Shown: positions 9,961-18,369 of the stretch, one piece after another | How positions within the stretch are numbered: the stretch's first letter is position 1 | Layout of the letters: every line of letters starts with the position of its first letter | Source: Sandaracinus amylolyticus | Lineage (GTDB): Bacteria; Myxococcota_A; Polyangia; Polyangiales; Sandaracinaceae | DNA length: 64,000 bases | Direction of reading: 5' to 3' | NCBI RefSeq assembly: GCF_000737325.1 | Contig: NZ_CP011125.1 | Span: 558,001 to 622,000, forward strand | The notes under the pieces: generated by a model | The model's database searches: none | Seen by the model: the letters and a program-made list of their open reading frames with translations, nothing else | What the model was told of the DNA's origin: nothing | Program-made: the position numbers and the translations under genes

Positions 9961-10802
9961 GTGGGCGCCACGCAAACGCTCGCGAAGGCGCGGCGCACAC
10001 GCCGAGCTTCCGTCGAGATGTCGTCGTACTGGGACTTCTCGTCGGGGTCGCGGTTGCCGGGTTTCCCGCGTGCGACACGTCGCGCTCACAAGCCCAAGGC
10101 ATTCCCGCGCGTGGCGAATCGGCGGAAGGTCCTGCGGCCTCGAGAGCGTCCTCATCGGAGGCACGGCGAATCGCCGCCGACGCTTGTGCGACGGAGTGCC
10201 CGCCCCGGTCACTCACTGCGCTCGGACGCTCGACGACGAGATTCCCCGTGACCGCTCGCATGCCCGAGATCTGCGAAGCTGTCGCGCGGATCTCGGACGG
10301 GACGGCGGATGAGCAGCCGCCGATGTGCGCCGTCGATCGTCTCGCCGATGGTTTCATCACGGTCGAGAGTCAAGAAGGAGACCTCGTCGAGCTCTTCGTC
10401 GGTATGGTTCAGCCGGCCGACCGAGTCGTGATCCTCGGTCGGCTCGACCTGTTCGTGCTGAATGCCCAAATGGACCACGTTGTCGAGGGTGTTCGAGTCG
10501 AAACTCGCGCGTTGGCCGGACGCGAGGTGATCAAGATCACCGCAACCGCTACCGACATGCCGGCGCGCGAGACGATCGACGAAATTTCCAGGCGGACAGA
10601 GCGAACGATGTTCTGCTCGCGGAGTCGTGCTGGCGCTGTCCCTAGCTGCCATTTCGCAATCACCACGAGCAATGCGGTGATCGGGGAGCCTGGTCGAAAT
10701 GACTTCGAGCTCGTCGATGACGTGAGTGCAAGCGGAGAACTGCGGCTGCGACTCGCTGGGAGTCCCCCCGACTGTGCTTGCTTCAGAGCCGCTCTCTGGT
10801 GA
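9957..10802 (+). CDS. Exported protein, candidate immunity partner of the RHS muramidase
   Basis: The GTG start overlaps the stop codon of the RHS gene (GTGA), so translation is probably coupled. The 281-residue product has a basic N-terminus, a hydrophobic segment (VVVLGLLVGVAVAGFPAC, about residues 22-39) and a Cys at its end, so it is a lipoprotein or a protein with a Sec signal; the lipobox (FPAC) is imperfect. The mature part is a single globular region with several Cys residues and no family that I recognise. A small gene placed directly behind a polymorphic toxin is normally its immunity gene. A periplasmic location would fit protection against a peptidoglycan hydrolase, as known for the pesticin immunity protein Pim. 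Function is inferred from position only. Confidence 0.7.
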   Translation: MSGRHANAREGAAHTPSFRRDVVVLGLLVGVAVAGFPACDTSRSQAQGIPARGESAEGPAASRASSSEARRIAADACATECPPRSLTALGRSTTRFPVTARMPEICEAVARISDGTADEQPPMCAVDRLADGFITVESQEGDLVELFVGMVQPADRVVILGRLDLFVLNAQMDHVVEGVRVETRALAGREVIKITATATDMPARETIDEISRRTERTMFCSRSRAGAVPSCHFAITTSNAVIGEPGRNDFELVDDVSASGELRLRLAGSPPDCACFRAALW

Positions 10803-11007
10803 GCCGGCGAGGGCTCTCGTGAGTTCGGAGCGCATACTGGCGCCCCGAGCCCGCCGCGGGCAGGCCGCACGCGTCCGCGCAACCCCGAGGTCCGGCACCG
10901 CGTCCCGTTCGTTCTGTGAACAGGCCGTTCGGTCACGCCCACGTGCAAGGTGGTCGTTACGCGCTTCTCTTCCGCGCGCCAGGCGCGATCGCTTACGCTT
11001 CGCCGAG

Positions 11008-11475
11008 ATGTCCGCCGACGTCGTGGAAGCCCTCGGCAAGATCCAGCTCTTCAACGGCATCCACCCGAAGGGTCTGGAGCGCATCGCGTCGATCTGCTCG
11101 GAGGAGACCTATCGCCTCGGCGACGTCGTGTTCCGCGAGGGCGATGTCGGCGACAAGCTCTACCTGATCCTCGACGGCAAGATCCGCATCTCGCGTGAGG
11201 TCTCGGGCATGGGCGAGGAAGCGCTCGCGGTGCTCGGCGCGGGCCAGGCGTTCGGCGAGATGTCTCTCATCGACGACTTCCCGCGCAGCGCGGACGCGCG
11301 CGTGCACGAGCGCTGTCGGCTGCTCGTGCTCACCAAGGAAGCCCTCGAGGATCTGCTCTTCCTCGACAAGGATCTCGCCTACGAGATCCTCTGGAACTTC
11401 GTGCGCATCCTGAGCTCGCGGCTTCGCGAGACCAACGACAAGATGACGTTCTTGTCGGTCACCGGGAAGTTTTGA
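11008..11475 (+). CDS. Cyclic-nucleotide-binding domain protein
   Basis: The 155-residue protein is almost entirely one cNMP-binding domain of the Crp/Fnr/PKA-R fold. It shows the LFNGIHPKGLERIA entry helix, FREGDVGDKLYLILDGKIRI strands and the phosphate-binding cassette FGEMSLIDDFPRSADA. There is no helix-turn-helix after the domain, so it is not a Crp-type transcription factor; it may be a stand-alone regulatory subunit. I chose the ATG at 11008 because the domain begins directly after it and the upstream frame has no family-like sequence. Its last codons overlap the start of the next gene (TTGA), which suggests that the two products work together. Confidence 0.85.
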   Translation: MSADVVEALGKIQLFNGIHPKGLERIASICSEETYRLGDVVFREGDVGDKLYLILDGKIRISREVSGMGEEALAVLGAGQAFGEMSLIDDFPRSADARVHERCRLLVLTKEALEDLLFLDKDLAYEILWNFVRILSSRLRETNDKMTFLSVTGKF

Positions 11476-12347
11476 CCCACGAAGGCGCGCACTGCGGCGT
11501 GCACGAGGCGCGCGATGCGCGCTTCACCTGCGAGCGCTGCGGCACCTTCGGCTGCATCGAGTGTCGGTTCGGCGGCGAGCCTCCCGAGAACGCGCCGCCG
11601 CGTCTCGCGATTTGCGTCGCGTGCGCGAAGGACGGATTCGCCGAGCCGATCCCGTGGGAGCGCCGCAAGGAGCTCGGCATTCGTCTCGCGTTCATCGAGA
11701 CGACGAAGCTCGCGACGCGAGAGCCGACCCGCTTCTTCCGCACGCCGGCGATCGAGAAGGGCCCGACCGGCGCGCTCTTCTACGGCCTCGGCGCGTACGC
11801 GCTCGGACAGATCACGCTGCTGCTCTCGATGGGTCTTCTCATGGCGGCGGGCGGCGCGGTCGCGGGCATCGCGACCGAAGAGCCGATGGTCGCGGGCGTC
11901 CTCGGCGCGTACGGCTGCGCGATCGCGGGGTTCAGCCCGTTCTTCGTCGCGCAGGGCATCGCGCAGACGCTGCTCGCGGTGATCATCGCGGCGGGCGCGT
12001 CACACGCCACGCTCGTCGTGATGAAGCGCGCGAAGGGCAAGTTCGAGAGCACGCTGCGCGCGGTCGGATACAGCTATGCGCCCTACGTATGGCTCGCGCT
12101 GCCGGCATGCGGCGGGCTCATCGCGTACGTGTGGATGCTCGCGATCGAATTCCGCGCGATCCGCGAGACGCATCAGTGTGGCAGTGACGCCGCGGCGCTC
12201 GCGGTGTTCGGCTATCGCGTACTCCTCCTGCTGCTCTTCATCGGCCTCTACGTCGCGATCGGCGTGCTGATGTTCCTCTACATGCCGGGCCCGCGCCCCG
12301 GCGTCTCGCCGTTCGATCCCGCGACCACCCCGGTCTCCGGCTCATGA
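11472..12347 (+). CDS. Zinc-binding N-terminus plus Yip1-like membrane protein
   Basis: The TTG start overlaps the stop of the cNMP-binding gene by 4 bases. The first 55 residues carry a B-box-like zinc-binding set (C8, H11, C20, C23, C28, C31, C48, C51). After a linker there are about five hydrophobic segments (ALFYGLGAYALGQITLL, MVAGVLGAYGCAIAGF, IAQTLLAVIIAAGAS, YVWLALPACGGLIAY, YRVLLLLLFIGLYVAIG), the layout of the Yip1 domain. Many myxobacteria have such zinc-finger/Yip1 proteins, but their job is not established. Cytoplasmic-membrane location is a safe inference. A hairpin downstream probably ends the transcript. Confidence 0.75.
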   Translation: MTHEGAHCGVHEARDARFTCERCGTFGCIECRFGGEPPENAPPRLAICVACAKDGFAEPIPWERRKELGIRLAFIETTKLATREPTRFFRTPAIEKGPTGALFYGLGAYALGQITLLLSMGLLMAAGGAVAGIATEEPMVAGVLGAYGCAIAGFSPFFVAQGIAQTLLAVIIAAGASHATLVVMKRAKGKFESTLRAVGYSYAPYVWLALPACGGLIAYVWMLAIEFRAIRETHQCGSDAAALAVFGYRVLLLLLFIGLYVAIGVLMFLYMPGPRPGVSPFDPATTPVSGS

Positions 12348-12408
12348 CGACGCCGCATGGCGAGGGCGCCCACGGTCGGCGCGATGCGCGAAGCGCGAGC
12401 CGGTCCGG

Positions 12409-12447
12409 CGGAACGCGAGAGAACGCGAAGCGAGCTCTCGCGTTCCG
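12409..12447 (+). terminator. Hairpin after the Yip1-like gene
   Basis: Two perfect 13-base arms, CGGAACGCGAGAG and CTCTCGCGTTCCG, are separated by 13 bases and followed by a short pyrimidine stretch (CTTTCCTCC). It begins 61 bases after the stop codon and is a plausible intrinsic terminator. Confidence 0.5.
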
Positions 12448-12578
12448 CTTTCCTCCCCACAACACCGCGGTCGTCCATCCCTCGCGCGCGGCCGAAGCCT
12501 TACCGCCAGGGCGCGGTGCGGGGGCTCGCGCGCAGATTCGCAGCGGCTCAGCAGTCTTCGCGCGCGCAGCGAATGCGA

Positions 12579-12611
12579 GTCATCACGAGGCGCGAAGCGC
12601 TTCGCGATGAC
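12579..12611. repeat. Palindromic element
   Basis: A perfect 16-base palindrome, CGCGAAGCGCTTCGCG (12591-12606), is flanked by GTCATC on the left and GATGAC on the right, so most of the element can fold into a hairpin. It could be a member of a dispersed REP-like family; only this copy was noticed in the window. Confidence 0.4.
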
Positions 12612-12728
12612 GAGATCCGCCTCTCCGTCTCCTCAGGCGCGGCAGGTCATCCCCGCGAGGACTGCCCGAGCACGAGCCCCCGTACCGCGCCCTCACCGAA
12701 ACCTCTCCCCGCGCGGTTTCGACGTCTC

Positions 12729-14426
12729 ATGACTGCCGCCGTCACCGACTTCGACGTCATCGTCATCGGCGGCGGCGTCAACGGCACCGGCGTCGCGCGC
12801 GACTGCGCGCTGCGCGGCATGAAGGTCGCGCTGTTCGAGAAGCACGACTGGGGCTTCGGCGCGTCGGGCAACTCGTCCGGCATGATCCACGGCGGCGCGC
12901 GCTACCTGACCGACACGCCCGACGTGACGCGCCAGTCCTGCCAGGACAGCGGCTACATCCAGCGCATCGCGCCGCACCTCGTCTTCCGCATCCCGTTCCT
13001 CTTCCCGATCCCCGCGCGCGGTCTCGCATCACGCGTCGCGCTCGCCGCCGTCGACGCGTTCTTCGCGTTCTACGATCGCTACCAGCCGCTCAAGGGCGGC
13101 AAGCCCCACAACCTGCTCAGCGATCACGAAGCGCGCGCGCTCGAGCCCGGGCTCGCCGGCGATCTGCGCGGCGCGATCACCTTCGACGAGTGGGGCATCG
13201 ACGGCGCGCGACTCTGCCTCGCGAACGTGCTCGACGCCGAGGCCCACGGCGCGACGTGCCGCGCCCATCACGAGGTCATCTCCCTCCTCCGCGAGGACGA
13301 CCGCGTCACCGGCGTGATCGCGCGCGATCGCGAGACCGGCGCGCGCATCACCGCGACCGCGAGGCGCGTCGTGAACTCCACCGGCGCGTGGGCACCGATC
13401 ACCGCATCGCTCGCGAGCGCGCCTTCCTCCGAGCGCGCGAAGGTGCGCCCCGGCAAGGGAATCCACGTCGTCTTCGATCGCCGCATCGGCAACTACGCGA
13501 TCGTGTGCAAGGCGATCGACGGCCGTCAGATCTTCTCGATGCCGTGGCAGAACCTCAGCTGGCTCGGCACCACCGACGACGACTACTACGGCGATCTCGA
13601 TCACGTGCGCGCGGCCACCGACGAGGTCCGCTATCTGGTCGAAGGTGTCGCGCGCGTGGTGCCCAGCGTCGCGAGCGCGCGCGTGATCGGCACCACCGCG
13701 GGCGTGCGCCCCACGCTCTACGAGTACGGCCCGAGCGAGGACGATCTCTCGCGTGAGCACGCGATCGTCGATCACACCGAGGACGGCGCGTCCGGCCTCT
13801 ACTCGATGATCGGCGGCAAGCTCGCGAGCTATCGCATCTTCGCCGAGGAGATGACCGATCGGCTCGCCCGCGATCTCGACGTGCGCGCGCCCGGGCGCAC
13901 CCACGAGCTCCCGCTTCCCGGCGGCGAAGCGCCCGTCGACGCGCACGCCCTCGCGGAGTCGCTGAAGCTGCCCGAGCCCGCGGCGCGTCGCCTCGCGTAC
14001 CGACACGGCGCGCGCGTCACCGCGATCGCTGCGCGGCTCACCCGCGATCGCGACGAGCGCGCGGTGGTGTGCCTGTGCGAGCCGGTGATCGAGGCCGAGG
14101 TGCGTCACGCGGTGCTCGTCGAAGGTGCGCGCGACGTGTCCGACGTGGCGCGCCGCACGCGTCTCGGTCTCGGCAGCTGCGGCGGCATGCGCTGCGCGCA
14201 TCGCTGCGCGCAGATCGTCGCGCAGGAGCGCGCGCTGCCGCCGCGCACCGCGCATCGCATGGCCGCCGAGTTCTTGATCGATCGTTACAGAACGCGCGTC
14301 GTCGCGCTCGACGGCGCGCAGGTGCGCCAGGAGGAGCTCGCGATCGCGCGTCACGTCGCAGCGGGCATGAGCCCCGAGCTGCTCCTCGAAGAAGTGCGCG
14401 CGACGCGCGGCGAGGACGAGACGTGA
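12729..14426 (+). CDS. glpA: Anaerobic-type glycerol-3-phosphate dehydrogenase, subunit A
   Basis: This 565-residue flavoprotein oxidises sn-glycerol-3-phosphate to dihydroxyacetone phosphate. The FAD dinucleotide motif is at residues 14-19 (GGGVNG), followed by the family signature SGNSSGMIHGGARYL. A second typical block (RPTLYEYGPSEDDLSREH) lies in the middle. The C-terminus is a BFD-like [2Fe-2S] domain with C448, C450, C484 and C489, which separates GlpA from the shorter GlpD. The ATG at 12729 places the dinucleotide fold at the usual distance from the N-terminus. The gene overlaps glpB by GTGA. In enterobacteria GlpC anchors this complex; no glpC follows here. Confidence 0.9.
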   Translation: MTAAVTDFDVIVIGGGVNGTGVARDCALRGMKVALFEKHDWGFGASGNSSGMIHGGARYLTDTPDVTRQSCQDSGYIQRIAPHLVFRIPFLFPIPARGLASRVALAAVDAFFAFYDRYQPLKGGKPHNLLSDHEARALEPGLAGDLRGAITFDEWGIDGARLCLANVLDAEAHGATCRAHHEVISLLREDDRVTGVIARDRETGARITATARRVVNSTGAWAPITASLASAPSSERAKVRPGKGIHVVFDRRIGNYAIVCKAIDGRQIFSMPWQNLSWLGTTDDDYYGDLDHVRAATDEVRYLVEGVARVVPSVASARVIGTTAGVRPTLYEYGPSEDDLSREHAIVDHTEDGASGLYSMIGGKLASYRIFAEEMTDRLARDLDVRAPGRTHELPLPGGEAPVDAHALAESLKLPEPAARRLAYRHGARVTAIAARLTRDRDERAVVCLCEPVIEAEVRHAVLVEGARDVSDVARRTRLGLGSCGGMRCAHRCAQIVAQERALPPRTAHRMAAEFLIDRYRTRVVALDGAQVRQEELAIARHVAAGMSPELLLEEVRATRGEDET

Positions 14427-15694
14427 TCGACGTGCTCGTCGTCGGCGCGGGCATCGCGGGGCTGTCCGCGGCGCTCGCGGCGTCGCGCGCCGGCGCGAAG
14501 GTGCTCGTGATCGATGGCGGCGCCGGCGCGACCGCGCTGAGCGGCGGCGCGTGGGACGTCGCGACCACGCACGATCCCTTCGCCACACCGCGCATGCTCG
14601 ACCGCGCGCTCGACGCCCATCGCGACCCTGCGCATCCGTGGTCGCGACTTCCCCGTGCGCTCTCGCGCGAGGCGATCCTTGAGTCACACCAAGCGCTCTC
14701 CGACGCGCTCTCGATCTACCCGCCGCTCGGCGCGCACGTCGACGGCGCGCTCGCCGCGACCGAGCTCGGCCTGATGCGCCGCGCCGCGCTCGTGCAGCAC
14801 GCCGTGCTCGATCTCGCGCCCATCCCGAACGCGCGCATCGCCGTGGCGTGGATGCGCGCGCTGCGCTCGTTCGACGGCCCCTTCCTCGCGGCCTCGCTCA
14901 ACGAGCAGGCGGTGCGCGCCGGCGACGCGCGTCGCTTCGTCGCGGTCGAGGTCGAGCTCTTCCGACGCGCCGGCGACGTCACGCTGCTCCCTCACGAGAT
15001 CGCCGCGCTGCTCGATGCCGGCGACGCGCGTCGTCGTCTCGTCACCACGCTCTCGCGCGCGCTCGGGGGCGCGTCGTTCGATGCGGTGCTCGTGCCGCCG
15101 CTCCTCGGGCTCGAGGACGATCGCGTCCGCGCGCTCGTCGAGACCGGGATCGAGCTGCCGATCGGCGAGGTCGTCGAGTCGCTCGCCGGCGCGCAGGCGC
15201 TGCGTCTCGCGCGGCGCATCACCGTCGCGCTCGAGCGCGCGTCGATCACGCGCCGTGAAGCGCGCGTCGCTCGCGTGACGGGCTCCGAGGTGCATCTCAC
15301 CGACGGCACGACGCTCCGTGCAGGCGCGGTCGTGCTCGCGACCGGCAAGCACGTCGGTGGGGGTGTCGTGAGCGCCTCGCACGAGCTGCGCGAGCCCCTC
15401 GCCGATCTCCCGCTCTACGCGCGCGGCCGCGCGCTCCCGCTGATCTCGAGCGCGCGTGGTCGCGATCCTCGCGCGCTCTATGGCGACGATCCGTTCACGC
15501 CGGGCGCGGGGTTCTCGCTCGGCGTCGGATGGGACGCGTCGATGCGCGCGCTCGACGCGCACGGCACGCCGCGGTCACGCGACCTCTTCGTGTGCGGCGC
15601 GCTGCTCGATGGCACGCATCCCTCCGACGGTACCGGCATGGGCGTCGCGGCCGCGACCGGCTGGATCGCGGGCACCCGCGCCGCGACGTCGTGA
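14423..15694 (+). CDS. glpB: Anaerobic-type glycerol-3-phosphate dehydrogenase, subunit B
   Basis: The 423-residue protein begins with an FAD-binding VVGAGIAGLSAALAASRAG motif and ends with a conserved glycine-rich FAD contact (DGTGMGVAAATGWIAG). Both fit GlpB, the second flavoprotein subunit of the anaerobic glycerol-3-phosphate dehydrogenase. The GTG start overlaps the glpA stop codon, which gives 1:1 coupled synthesis. Similarity to GlpB is recognised from general layout and position; a related FAD-dependent oxidoreductase is the alternative. Where the electrons go without GlpC is not evident from the window. Confidence 0.8.
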   Translation: MIDVLVVGAGIAGLSAALAASRAGAKVLVIDGGAGATALSGGAWDVATTHDPFATPRMLDRALDAHRDPAHPWSRLPRALSREAILESHQALSDALSIYPPLGAHVDGALAATELGLMRRAALVQHAVLDLAPIPNARIAVAWMRALRSFDGPFLAASLNEQAVRAGDARRFVAVEVELFRRAGDVTLLPHEIAALLDAGDARRRLVTTLSRALGGASFDAVLVPPLLGLEDDRVRALVETGIELPIGEVVESLAGAQALRLARRITVALERASITRREARVARVTGSEVHLTDGTTLRAGAVVLATGKHVGGGVVSASHELREPLADLPLYARGRALPLISSARGRDPRALYGDDPFTPGAGFSLGVGWDASMRALDAHGTPRSRDLFVCGALLDGTHPSDGTGMGVAAATGWIAGTRAATS

Positions 15695-15958
15695 CGATTT
15701 CCCGCTCGTGAAACGCTCGCGAAACCGAGGGCGAGCATGCTCGTTCTCGTATGCTCCGCCGAATCGCAGATGCACCCGTCGCGCTCGCGCACTACGCCGT
15801 AGGCAGCGTCTACGTCCTCGCGCACCTCGTGACGTACGAGCGAACGATCAAGCGCCTGCAGCCCACGAACGCCTGAGTCTGCCGCAGTGCTCGTCGGACG
15901 GGAGCGCGCGGACCGTAGGCACGGGCGGGCGAGCCGATCTTTCGAGAGTCGTCGAGCC

Positions 15959-16099
15959 TCACGCCCACGGTCCCGCGCGCCGCATCCGCACGATGCGCAC
16001 GCCCGCGCGCCGTGCGCGCTCCGATGCGACCACGACGAGCGCAGCGACGAGCACGGGCATCAGCGCGATCACCATCGCGCCGGAGACGATCGAGATCAT
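15959..16099 (-). CDS. Small single-helix membrane protein, 46 aa
   Basis: The ATG at 16099 is preceded by a near-perfect Shine-Dalgarno (GGCAGGAGGTG, about 8 bases away), which is better than most in the window. The product has one hydrophobic segment (VIALMPVLVAALVVVAS, about residues 10-26) followed by a strongly basic tail (ERARRAGVRIVRMRR). The predicted topology is N-out with the basic tail in the cytoplasm. I know no family for it. It lies between glpB (convergent) and gluQ (same strand, upstream), with about 116 bases to gluQ. Confidence 0.55.
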   Translation of the reverse strand: MISIVSGAMVIALMPVLVAALVVVASERARRAGVRIVRMRRAGPWA

Positions 16100-16215
16100 G
16101 ACGCGGCACCTCCTGCCGCGCGCTCTTCAGCAACCGTCGCGCCACGCGAATTCGCGCGCGTTCCACGCCATCGTGTGAAGCCGCGGCACGCGCAGCGAGC
16201 GCACCGTGAACGCCG

Positions 16216-17136
16216 CTACGCGAACAGCGTCGCGACGTCGGCGACCACGACCTCGCGCGACAGCGTCGCGACGTCGAACCCCTCGATCAGCTCGCGCGCC
16301 GCGATCGTGCTCGGCGCGCTCATGCCGAGCGAGCGTGCGAGCCATCCGACGATCGACTCCGCGCGCACTCCGCGCGCGCGCAGCTCCGCGATCGCCGTCG
16401 AGCCATGACGCTTGCCGAGCCGCTCTCCGTCGGGCCCGACCACCAGCGGCACGTGCATCCACGCTGGCGGCTCGCCCCCGAGCGCGCGGTGCAGCGCGAT
16501 CTGTCGCGGCGTCGACGAGAGCAGATCGTCGCCTCGCACGACCTCGGTGATCTCCATCGCGCGATCGTCGACCACCACCGCGAGCTGATACGAGAACACT
16601 CCGTCGGCGCGTCGCACCACGAAGTCCCCGGCGCCCATCCCGCTGCGCGACGCGCCGCGCACCACGTCGACGAACGTCGGCGCGTCGTCCATCCGAAAGC
16701 GCCACGCCGACGCACGCTCGGGGTGCGTCGGCCCTTCACGACAGAGCCCGGGATAGATCGCTTCTTCGCCGTGCGGCGCGCTCGCGATGCTCGCGATCTC
16801 CTTGCGCGTGCAGGTGCACGGATAGAGGTGCCCGCCCGCGCGCAGCTGCTCGAACGCGGCTTCGTAGCGCGCGAGCCGCAGCGACTGCACGTACGGCCCG
16901 AGCGCGCCGCCGACGTCGGGCCCCTCGTCCCAGTCGAGCCCGAGCCAGCGCAGATCGTCGAGCATCGCCTCCATCGCGCCCGGCACCACGCGCGGCGCGT
17001 CGATGTCCTCGACGCGCATCACGTACGCCCCCTGCTGCGATCGCGCGCGTAGCCACGCGACGAGCGCGGTGCGCGCCGTGCCCAGGTGCACACGCCCCGT
17101 CGGCGAGGGCGCGAACCGCCCTCGATAGAAGCTCAT
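16216..17136 (-). CDS. gluQ: Glutamyl-Q tRNA(Asp) synthetase
   Basis: GluQ-RS activates glutamate and attaches it to queuosine in the wobble position of tRNA(Asp). The 306-residue length equals a class I catalytic core without the anticodon-binding half of GltX. The HIGH-like site is PTGRVHLGT (12-20) and the KMSKS-like site is GERLGKRHGS. A zinc site typical of the family is formed by C107, C109, and C132 with Y128 nearby (CTCTRKE...YPGLCR). RVEDIDAPR is the family form of the GltX RxEDTD block. The ATG at 17136 follows a GAGAGGATG ribosome-binding site. It is transcribed away from the TatT gene. Confidence 0.92.
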   Translation of the reverse strand: MSFYRGRFAPSPTGRVHLGTARTALVAWLRARSQQGAYVMRVEDIDAPRVVPGAMEAMLDDLRWLGLDWDEGPDVGGALGPYVQSLRLARYEAAFEQLRAGGHLYPCTCTRKEIASIASAPHGEEAIYPGLCREGPTHPERASAWRFRMDDAPTFVDVVRGASRSGMGAGDFVVRRADGVFSYQLAVVVDDRAMEITEVVRGDDLLSSTPRQIALHRALGGEPPAWMHVPLVVGPDGERLGKRHGSTAIAELRARGVRAESIVGWLARSLGMSAPSTIAARELIEGFDVATLSREVVVADVATLFA

Positions 17137-17196
17137 CTCGTCATCCTCTCGTCGCTGCGTCGCGGACTACGCACCTTCCCGCGACGTCACAATGAT

Positions 17197-17226
17197 TTGA
17201 CACGAGTCGCCCCATTCCCGTAAGGC
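17197..17226 (+). promoter_or_regulatory. Candidate sigma-70-type promoter for the TatT gene
   Basis: A perfect TTGACA (17197-17202) is followed 18 bases later by TAAGGC (17221-17226), 8 bases before the GTG start. The -10 is weak and the spacing to the start codon is very short, so the transcript would be nearly leaderless. Only the -35 box is convincing. Confidence 0.3.
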
Positions 17227-17234
17227 TGCGAGCC

Positions 17235-18158
17235 GTGCGGGCTCGAGAGCTCTTCGCGTTGTTCGTCTCCGTCGCGCTCGCGATCTTCCCGGGCTGCGAC
17301 ACCGGTCGCTTCACTGCGAGCCAGAGCATCGGGCTCATCACGCGCGGTGCCGCGGCGATCCAGGAGCACTGGGATCCCGTGCTCGTCGGCGACGCGATGC
17401 CGGGCAGCATCCTGCAGCTCGAGGGGCTGTACGCGACGCTGCCCGAGGACGATCGCGTCGGCCTCGAGCTGCTGCGCGCCTACGTCTCGTACGCGTACGG
17501 ATGGCTCGAGCCCGAGGCCGAAGAGGCCGAGGCGCGCGGTGATCTCGACGCGCAGGAAGAGACGATGCGACGCGCGCGCCTCATGTACCTGCGCGCGCGC
17601 AACATCGGCATGCACCACATCCGCCTGCGCGACGCCGGGTTCGACGCGGCGGTCAGCGGCGATCACGACGCGTTCGTGCGCTACCTCGAGTCGCGCTACC
17701 GCACCGCGGAGGACGTCCCGTTCCTGCTGTGGACCGGCTACGCGTGGGGCTCGGCGATCTCGGTCGCGACCGACGATCCCGAGCTCGTGCTCGATCTCCC
17801 GAAGGTGCGCGCGATGGTCGAGCGCGCGGTCGAGCTCGACCCGAGCTACTTCGAGCACGGCGGGCTCATGTTCCTCGGCGCGCTCGCGTCGTCGGTGCCC
17901 GAGTCGCTGGGCGGCGATCCCGCGCAGGGCCGCATCCTCTTCGAGCGCGCGCTCGCGGGCACCAACCGCTCGTTCTTCCAGATCCAGCTGCAGTTCGCGC
18001 GGACCTACGCGGTGACCACCGGCGATCGCGCGCTCTTCATCGCGCTGCTCCGCGAGATCATCGACGGCGGCGATCCGCGCGCCGACGTGCGCCTCGCGAA
18101 CCGCCTCGCGCGCCGCCGCGCGATCCGCCTCCTGCAGCGCGTCGACGAGCTGTTCTGA
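17235..18158 (+). CDS. TRAP transporter TatT-component lipoprotein
   Basis: The 307-residue product begins with a lipoprotein signal (lipobox IFPGC, Cys 21). The mature part is an all-helical, TPR-like fold with the TatT family features: the early IGLITRGAAAIQEHWD helix, repeated ARARLMYLRARNIGM-type helices, and AVELDPSYFEHGG near the middle. TatT proteins are periplasmic, form trimers in Treponema pallidum, and pair with a DctP-type solute-binding protein. The next gene encodes exactly such a protein, so the two probably act together in solute capture at the membrane. The ligand is unknown. Confidence 0.8.
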   Translation: MRARELFALFVSVALAIFPGCDTGRFTASQSIGLITRGAAAIQEHWDPVLVGDAMPGSILQLEGLYATLPEDDRVGLELLRAYVSYAYGWLEPEAEEAEARGDLDAQEETMRRARLMYLRARNIGMHHIRLRDAGFDAAVSGDHDAFVRYLESRYRTAEDVPFLLWTGYAWGSAISVATDDPELVLDLPKVRAMVERAVELDPSYFEHGGLMFLGALASSVPESLGGDPAQGRILFERALAGTNRSFFQIQLQFARTYAVTTGDRALFIALLREIIDGGDPRADVRLANRLARRRAIRLLQRVDELF

Positions 18159-18369
18159 CACCCTCTGGCCGGTGGGCATCGCGGCGGTCGACGCACCGCG
18201 AGCTCCGTCCACGTCCTCGTGCTCGTCACCCGTGCTCGGTCGTTCCGCGCGCGCCGAGCGCGTAGCGTTCTGCGCACCCGATTCGTGCTTGAAGCGTTCT
18301 CGGTGCCGATGAATCCTCGGGGCCCGCGGGTCGTCCGACACGCATCCTGCAACCTCTTCCCGGAGACGC

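Larger units (their letters stand above)
12348..12728 (+). other. Intergenic region with two hairpins
   Basis: There is no convincing gene in these 381 bases. The frame of glpA stays open through them, but the translation is Arg/Ser/Pro-rich and lacks any family signature. The region contains a terminator-like hairpin (12409-12447) and a second palindromic element (12579-12611). The promoter of glpA is expected in the last 100 bases but I could not place it. Confidence 0.5.

Noticed and set aside
10726-11007. An N-terminal extension of the cyclic-nucleotide-binding protein that overlaps the candidate immunity gene
   Set aside because: The extension has no family-like sequence and the domain begins right after the ATG at 11008.
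12357-12728. A 124-residue N-terminal extension of GlpA
   Set aside because: The extra sequence is Arg/Ser/Pro-rich, spans two hairpins and precedes the normal dinucleotide-fold start.
15751-15876. A 41-codon plus-strand frame after glpB
   Set aside because: It has no ribosome-binding site and a second frame is open across the same start region; support is too thin to call it a gene.
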